Assembly (NCBI GenBank): GCA_900757705.1
Contig: CAAEOW010000156.1
Span: forward strand, 1-19,092
DNA length: 19,092 nt
Origin: an uncultured Collinsella sp.
Lineage (GTDB): Bacteria; Actinomycetota; Coriobacteriia; Coriobacteriales; Coriobacteriaceae
Direction of reading: 5' to 3'
In this document: piece after piece, positions 14,333 to 19,092 of the stretch
How positions within the stretch are numbered: the first letter of the stretch is position 1
Layout of the letters: each line of letters starts with the position of its first letter
Position numbers and translations under genes: made by a program
Notes under the pieces: model-generated
What the model saw: only the letters and a program-made list of their open reading frames with translations
Database searches by the model: none
Told to the model about the DNA's origin: nothing

Positions 14333-17112
14333 CAGAATCCTCCAAACTCACGATCTTCACGTGCCATCTCGGCGTCGACAGATTCCAGCGCGGCAAGCCC
14401 CTCCTCGTCCAACAGGACCTCGCGCGGCTTGGAACCGTCGGGCGGGCCGACGACACCCTTTTCTTCCAGCATGTCCATAATACGCCCGGCACGCGCATAG
14501 CCAACCTTCAGACGACGTTGCAGGCCAGATGTGGAGCCAAGCTGCGATTCCACCACAATATGGGCGGCTTCCCAAATGAGTGGATCATCGTCTTGCGGCT
14601 CGGCTACTCCGGTGCGGACAATGCCTCCGCCACCCGCCATGGACATGGAAGCGGGCGCCACGGCAGACAGGATCTCCTCGTGGTAGTCTGGCTCACTCTG
14701 CGACTTGACGAACTCGACAATCTCGTTGATCTCATCATCCGAGACAAAGCAGCCCTGGATACGGCGGGGCTTGCCCCAGTCGACCTTGGAGAACAACATG
14801 TCGCCCAAACCGGTGAGCTTCTCGGCGCCCATCTGGTCGATGATGACGCGCGAGTCGATGCCCGTGGCGACGTTAAAGGCGATGCGGTTGGTGATGTTAG
14901 CCTTGATGAGGCCCGTCACCACGTTGGAGCTGGGGCGCTGCGTGGCCACGATAAGATGAATACCGGCGGCACGGCCCAGCTGTGCAATACGCACGATCGA
15001 GGCCTCGACATCCTTACCGGCGACCATCATCAGGTCCGAAAGCTCGTCGATGATGATGACCAGGTAGGGCATCTTTTGCGGCGGGTTGTCGTAATGCTCA
15101 AACTCGCCGGCGGCCTGCTTTTCATTGTAGGTCGAGATCTTACGCACGTTGAGACGCTCGAAAACCTTCAGGCGACGCTCCATCTCGGACACAGCCCATT
15201 GCAGAGCGCTCGCGGCCTGCTTAGGCTCGGTCACCACGGGCACATAGAGATGCGGCAGACCGTTATAGCCCGCAAGCTCGACGCGCTTGGGGTCGACCAT
15301 AATCAGGCGAACGTCCTCGGGAAGGGCGCGCATGAGCAAGGTCGTGATGATGGAGTTGATCATCACCGACTTACCAGAACCAGTCGTACCGGCGATCAAC
15401 AGGTGAGGCATCTTGGCGAGGTCGGCGACGACCGGCGTGCCCTCGGCGTCACGGCCGATAGCGAGCTCGAGCGGACCGCCCTTCACATAGGGCAGCACGT
15501 CGCCCAGATTGACGTTCTGGCGCTTGCGGTTGGGAATCTCGATGCCCACGAGCGAGGTGCCGGGGATCGGGGCAAAGATACGCACCGACTGGGCAGCGAG
15601 CGAAAGCGCGATATCGTCCTCGAGGCTCGAGATTTTGCTCACACGCTCGCCCTCACCGGGCTGCAGCTTAAAGGTCGTCACCGTGGGGCCGGCGATCCAG
15701 CCGACCACGCGGGCACTGCGGCCAAACTCAAGCAAGGTGGATTGCAGTGACTCAGCGGTCTGCTCCAGCTCCTTGTCCGAAGACGCAGCGGAAGCCGACT
15801 GCGGGTTGGCATGCAGGATTTCGAGCGGCGGAAGCTTGAGGCCGTCCTCTTCTTCGCCCTCGGCGTCAGTTGCGGTGTCGCTCGCTCCCCCATTGTCAGC
15901 CGCAGCAGGAGCGGCAGAGGCCGTAGAGGTTGAGGCGTCAGCGACCTTGGGGTGCTTCAGGAAGTCGGGGATCTGGGGGGCGTCCGAGACGGGATTCACG
16001 GAAAACGGCGGCTCGGACTCGTCAACCTTGTCCGGATCGTCCTCCATCGAAAGCTGTCCGGTGACCTGGCCGCGCTTTGCATGGCGACGCGGCAGCAAAG
16101 TTGTCTTTGCGGTCTCAATCGGAGCCTCGTCGTCCTCGTCATCGCCCTCGGTGAGCTCAATCTCGCTATCGGACCAAGACGGGTCGGGCTCACTCGTATT
16201 GAGCTTGGGAACCGTCTTGCCCTTCTTGGCATGACGGCGCGGCAGCAGCGTGGTCTTGGCCCGCTCGGCTTCAACCGACTCGGATACGTCGACAAACGGG
16301 TCATCGTCCTCGTCGTCATCCAAAACCGGGTCGACATCGCCACCCATGACCGTGGTCACCGCGGCGTCAGTCCCCTTCTGGCGCAAAATGCTCAGGTGCG
16401 GACGAGCGACGCCGGGAACCGACAGGGCCTCTTCATCGCCCCACGGGCTCGCATTAACATCGGCGCGGCGACGCTCGGCAAAATCGGCAGCGCGATCGCG
16501 CGCGGAACGCAAAACACCGCCCACCGAAAAGCCGATAATGACCAAGCCCACGACGACAAGGCCCAGCAGGACTACCATCGCGATAGGCTTACCCAGGGCA
16601 TTCTGCAGCGCACTCGCAATAAACGCACCGATGTAGCCACCCGAAGCGGACAGATTTTGCGGCGTGAACATAAGGTCGCACGAGTCGCTCGTACCCGGCA
16701 CCATCAGCGAAAGAATGGAGACGACGGCCACAAAGACCACGGCGCCACCCGCGACCGAGCGAATGTTGAGCGGCGAATCCTCGCCCAAAAAGAGCGTGGC
16801 GGCAAACAGCAAGATGACGATCGGCAACACGTAGGCGCCCAGGCCAAAGCCAAGATGGTAGAAGCCGGCAACCGCAGCCGTCACGGGTGCCGTTGCCGGC
16901 GAAATCACGGCAATGAAGGACGCAATCGCCAAAACGGCAATGATCACGCCGGCGATATCGCGATTGGCCGAAGGCTCGACCAGGGGCTCGAACTCATCGA
17001 ACTCGGCCTCGTGGCCCTTATTGGCACGCAGATGGGAACCGGCACCCTTAGCAGATGCCGGTTGGTTGTTGGCTTTGTTGCCTTTGGCGTTTTGTGCAGA
17101 TCCGCGCGCCAA
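14332..17112 (-). CDS. ftsK: DNA translocase FtsK/SpoIIIE
   Basis: FtsK/SpoIIIE pumps chromosomal DNA through the division septum and aligns termini for resolution. The 926-residue protein has four membrane helices (about 51-70, 84-109, 120-138, 177-197), a long acidic linker (about 205-455), and then the alpha/beta motor. Walker A is GTTGSGKS (575-582), Walker B is VIIIDEL (685-691), and IVATQRPSSNVVTG is also present. The C-terminal gamma winged helix (about 846-905) reads QLGSTSGLQRRLKVGYARAGRIM and recognises KOPS-like sites in the family. The linker holds the peptide AKTTLLPRRHAK twice, exactly 50 residues apart (285-296 and 335-346). The start is TTG, with GGAGG 6 bases upstream, one base after the rnj stop. 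Confidence 0.96.
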   Translation of the reverse strand: MARGSAQNAKGNKANNQPASAKGAGSHLRANKGHEAEFDEFEPLVEPSANRDIAGVIIAVLAIASFIAVISPATAPVTAAVAGFYHLGFGLGAYVLPIVILLFAATLFLGEDSPLNIRSVAGGAVVFVAVVSILSLMVPGTSDSCDLMFTPQNLSASGGYIGAFIASALQNALGKPIAMVVLLGLVVVGLVIIGFSVGGVLRSARDRAADFAERRRADVNASPWGDEEALSVPGVARPHLSILRQKGTDAAVTTVMGGDVDPVLDDDEDDDPFVDVSESVEAERAKTTLLPRRHAKKGKTVPKLNTSEPDPSWSDSEIELTEGDDEDDEAPIETAKTTLLPRRHAKRGQVTGQLSMEDDPDKVDESEPPFSVNPVSDAPQIPDFLKHPKVADASTSTASAAPAAADNGGASDTATDAEGEEEDGLKLPPLEILHANPQSASAASSDKELEQTAESLQSTLLEFGRSARVVGWIAGPTVTTFKLQPGEGERVSKISSLEDDIALSLAAQSVRIFAPIPGTSLVGIEIPNRKRQNVNLGDVLPYVKGGPLELAIGRDAEGTPVVADLAKMPHLLIAGTTGSGKSVMINSIITTLLMRALPEDVRLIMVDPKRVELAGYNGLPHLYVPVVTEPKQAASALQWAVSEMERRLKVFERLNVRKISTYNEKQAAGEFEHYDNPPQKMPYLVIIIDELSDLMMVAGKDVEASIVRIAQLGRAAGIHLIVATQRPSSNVVTGLIKANITNRIAFNVATGIDSRVIIDQMGAEKLTGLGDMLFSKVDWGKPRRIQGCFVSDDEINEIVEFVKSQSEPDYHEEILSAVAPASMSMAGGGGIVRTGVAEPQDDDPLIWEAAHIVVESQLGSTSGLQRRLKVGYARAGRIMDMLEEKGVVGPPDGSKPREVLLDEEGLAALESVDAEMAREDREFGGF

Positions 17113-17113
17113 A

Positions 17114-18784
17114 CTAAACCTCCATGACGACCGGGATAATCATCGGACGGGTGCGCGTACGGCTCCAGATAAAGTTGGAGAGCGAATCGCGCACGGCCTT
17201 GCGAATAGCATCGGAGCCGCTGCTGGTAAAGCTAAACTTGCCCTTCTCGATCGTCTTCATGATGGCTGCGGAGGCATCCTCGGAGAACTGGTCGTCGATG
17301 GCAAACGAGACGCCGCGGCCCGAGAACTCGATAGCCTCGATCTTCTTGTGCTTGAGCGAGACGATGGCAACGGCCGTGACCATACCGTCGTTGGCGAGCT
17401 TTTGGCGATCGCGCAGGACGATGGGGTCGGTGTCGCCGATGCGCAGACCGTCGACATAGACGACGCCGGACTCGACGGGCGTACCGCGCTTGACGATACC
17501 GCCGCGCATCTCGAGCGTGTCACCGTTATCGAGGATAAAGATGTGATCGTCCTTGAGCCCCATCTTACGGGCAAGCTGGGCATGGGCGCGCAGGTGCACG
17601 GCCTCGCCGTGAACCGGCATAAAGTAGGTGGGCTTGGCCATGGCCATCAGGAGCTTGAGCTCCTCCTGGCTGCCGTGGCCCGAGACGTGGACGAGGGCAC
17701 GTGACTTATCCCAGACGTCGCAGCCAAGCTTGGCCAGGCTGTTGACGACCTGCTGGACAGCCTTCTCGTTGCCGGGAACAGGAGTTGCCGAGAGGATGAC
17801 GGTATCGCCCTCGTGGATGGAGAGCGTCTTGTGCTCGCCGTTGGCCATGCGGGACAGCGCCGACAGCGGCTCGCCCTGCGAACCGGTGCACATGACGACG
17901 ATCTTGTCGTCGGGCAGGTTATCGATATCGAAGGCATCGATGATATCGGCATCGTTGATGTTAAGGTAGCCCAGCTCGCGCGCCACGCGGGTGTTGGTGA
18001 GCATGGAACGACCGGTCACGACGACCTTGCGGCCGCACTTACGGGCGGCATCGCAGATCTGCTGCAGGCGATGGATATGACTCGAGAACGACGCGACGAA
18101 CACGCGGCCCGGAGCATTCTTGATGGCATGCAGCAGGTTGGGGCCAACCTCGGCCTCGGACTTGGTAAAGCCGGGAACCGTGGCGTTGGTGGAGTCGGAA
18201 AGCAGCAGGTCGATACCCTGCTTAGCAAAGCGGCTGATGGCGGCATAGTCAGGCGTGACGCCATCGATGGGCGTCTGGTCGAGCTTAAAGTCACCCGTGT
18301 GCATAACGGTGCCCTGGTTGGTGCGAATGAACACGCCCAGTGCACCCGGAATGGAGTGCGTCATGGAAAAGAAATCGAGCGATATGCCACCGAGATTGAC
18401 GTGGCTGCCGCCCTTGACCTCACGGAACTTGGGTGCGCGGATGCGGAACTCGGAGAGCTTACCCTCGATGAAACCAAGCGTCAGCTTGCTCGAGAAGATG
18501 GGCACCTTGTTGTTGAGGTCCTGCAGCAGGTACGGAAGCGAACCGGTGTGGTCCTCGTGGCCGTGAGTGACGATGATACCGCGGAGCTTCTCCTCGTTCT
18601 CCAGAACATAGGTGTAGTCGGGAAGCACCAGGTCGATACCGGGCTGGGAGTCATCCGGGAACATAAGACCGGCGTCGACGAGCACCATGTCGTCGCCGCA
18701 CTCGAAGACCGTCATGTTCTTGCCGATGCCATCAAGGCCGCCGAGCGGGATGATCTTCAAGGGAGATGATTTTTTAGCTGCCAT
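17114..18784 (-). CDS. rnj: Ribonuclease J
   Basis: RNase J is a metallo-beta-lactamase/beta-CASP ribonuclease with 5'-3' exonuclease and endonuclease activity in mRNA decay and rRNA maturation. The 556-residue length is typical. Metal-binding motifs are HGHEDH (74-79), H143 in MTHSIPG and D165 in HTGDFK. Beta-CASP signatures include LLLSDSTNATVPG, CTGSQGEPLSALSRMA, HVSGHGSQEELK and PVHGEAVHL. A C-terminal domain starts near residue 450. An AAAGGA lies about 14 bases before the ATG, farther than usual; no better start is visible. It is the first gene of the long array and overlaps nothing upstream. Bacillus rnjB lies at the equivalent place before spoIIIE. Confidence 0.95.
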   Translation of the reverse strand: MAAKKSSPLKIIPLGGLDGIGKNMTVFECGDDMVLVDAGLMFPDDSQPGIDLVLPDYTYVLENEEKLRGIIVTHGHEDHTGSLPYLLQDLNNKVPIFSSKLTLGFIEGKLSEFRIRAPKFREVKGGSHVNLGGISLDFFSMTHSIPGALGVFIRTNQGTVMHTGDFKLDQTPIDGVTPDYAAISRFAKQGIDLLLSDSTNATVPGFTKSEAEVGPNLLHAIKNAPGRVFVASFSSHIHRLQQICDAARKCGRKVVVTGRSMLTNTRVARELGYLNINDADIIDAFDIDNLPDDKIVVMCTGSQGEPLSALSRMANGEHKTLSIHEGDTVILSATPVPGNEKAVQQVVNSLAKLGCDVWDKSRALVHVSGHGSQEELKLLMAMAKPTYFMPVHGEAVHLRAHAQLARKMGLKDDHIFILDNGDTLEMRGGIVKRGTPVESGVVYVDGLRIGDTDPIVLRDRQKLANDGMVTAVAIVSLKHKKIEAIEFSGRGVSFAIDDQFSEDASAAIMKTIEKGKFSFTSSGSDAIRKAVRDSLSNFIWSRTRTRPMIIPVVMEV

Positions 18785-19092
18785 AGGTTAGTGTGGTTTC
18801 CTTTCTTCGAAACGGGTCTGGAACAACCGACGGGGCGCTTCTGGCAAACCGACCGCCGGGAACGTACAAACATGCATCGCAGAGTCGATGCAATAACCAC
18901 AGTATGATACCCATTTGCCCACCAACAGACCACCCATGCATCAAAGCCCCATCCAAACCGGTCTATCCCGCCGGTTTCCCGTGGGGCGGGCACTGATGAA
19001 GTTTCCTGCTCTACAGTCCTGCTCACGACGGAGGCCACATTAAGTGGCCTCCTGTTCGTGCGGAACTCGCGATAAACTTCATCAGTGCCCGC
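18785..19092. other. Intergenic region upstream of rnj, hairpin-rich
   Basis: No convincing gene is seen in these 308 bases. On the - strand a -10-like TATCAT occurs at 18909-18904, but no matching -35 box is present, so the rnj promoter is not clearly identified. A 7-bp hairpin (18873-18879 with 18886-18892, 6-base loop) would lie in the rnj leader. A second 7-bp inverted repeat (18955-18961 with 18971-18977) and a 6-bp one (18967-18972 with 18985-18990) overlap each other. The rightmost 107 bases form a long palindrome listed separately. Confidence 0.5.
18986..19092. repeat. 107-nt long imperfect palindrome (MITE-, REP- or ncRNA-like)
   Basis: Perfect 19-base inverted repeats (18986-19004 and 19074-19092) flank a nearly concentric fold. 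Inside them, 19015-19021 pairs with 19061-19067 (one mismatch), 19024-19028 with 19056-19060, and 19030-19038 with 19044-19052 around an ATTAA loop. About 40 pairs form a single long stem. The right arm ends at the window edge, so the element may extend further. There is no T-run after it on either strand. It could be a miniature inverted-repeat element, a dispersed palindromic repeat, a bidirectional terminator or a structured RNA. Confidence 0.6.

Noticed and set aside
14323..15750. Long + strand open frame of 475 codons antisense to ftsK
   Set aside because: It mirrors the FtsK motor domain; no ribosome-binding site or domain supports it.
18904..18909. rnj promoter from the -10-like TATCAT
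   Set aside because: No -35-like hexamer occurs at 15-18 bases, so it was not called as a promoter and is only mentioned in the intergenic entry.
18793..19038. Small open frames on both strands upstream of rnj
   Set aside because: They run through the overlapping hairpins and palindrome, have no good ribosome-binding sites and match nothing recognisable.

Overview
This window is most consistent with a Coriobacteriia actinobacterium, probably Collinsella or a close relative. That is an inference from the proteins and gene order; no rRNA or marker search was possible. It is chromosomal core sequence. One gene reads on the + strand at the left edge, and fifteen genes read on the - strand as one long, tightly packed array. 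I see no tRNA, rRNA, CRISPR array or complete mobile element.

In the order of transcription (right to left), the first block runs from 18784 to 9730. It holds RNase J, the FtsK/SpoIIIE DNA translocase, a RodZ-like membrane HTH protein, a YajQ-family nucleotide-binding protein, the ribosomal protein S12 methylthiotransferase RimO, phosphatidylglycerophosphate synthase PgsA and a CinA C-terminal-domain amidase. Gaps are 0 to 26 bases, and a strong hairpin (9701-9720) follows. The second block is recA-recX, driven by a promoter whose -35/-10 spacer contains a perfect LexA-type SOS box (9511-9524). The third block starts at a near-consensus promoter (7529-7557), has a leader of about 160 nt with hairpins, and encodes RNase Y, an unrecognised GHKL-type ATPase, SpoVS, MiaB, MiaA and HflX. 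Several junctions in this block are 1-base stop/start overlaps. It ends by running 16 bases into the convergent + strand acyltransferase-like membrane gene.

Functionally the array joins the two main Gram-positive-type RNases (J and Y), tRNA A37 modification (MiaA then MiaB), ribosome modification and rescue (RimO, HflX), chromosome segregation (FtsK), recombination and SOS (RecA, RecX), and envelope or cell-shape functions (PgsA, RodZ-like). The order closely follows the Firmicute rnj-spoIIIE-ymfM-pgsA-cinA-recA-rny-(ymdB)-spoVS-miaB-miaA-hflX neighbourhood. The GHKL ATPase occupies the place that ymdB has in Bacillus.

The least explained items are a 107-nt concentric long palindrome at the right edge (18986-19092), the GHKL ATPase, a duplicated peptide in the FtsK linker conserved despite synonymous divergence, and the Arg/Gly/Gln-rich linker of the RodZ-like protein.
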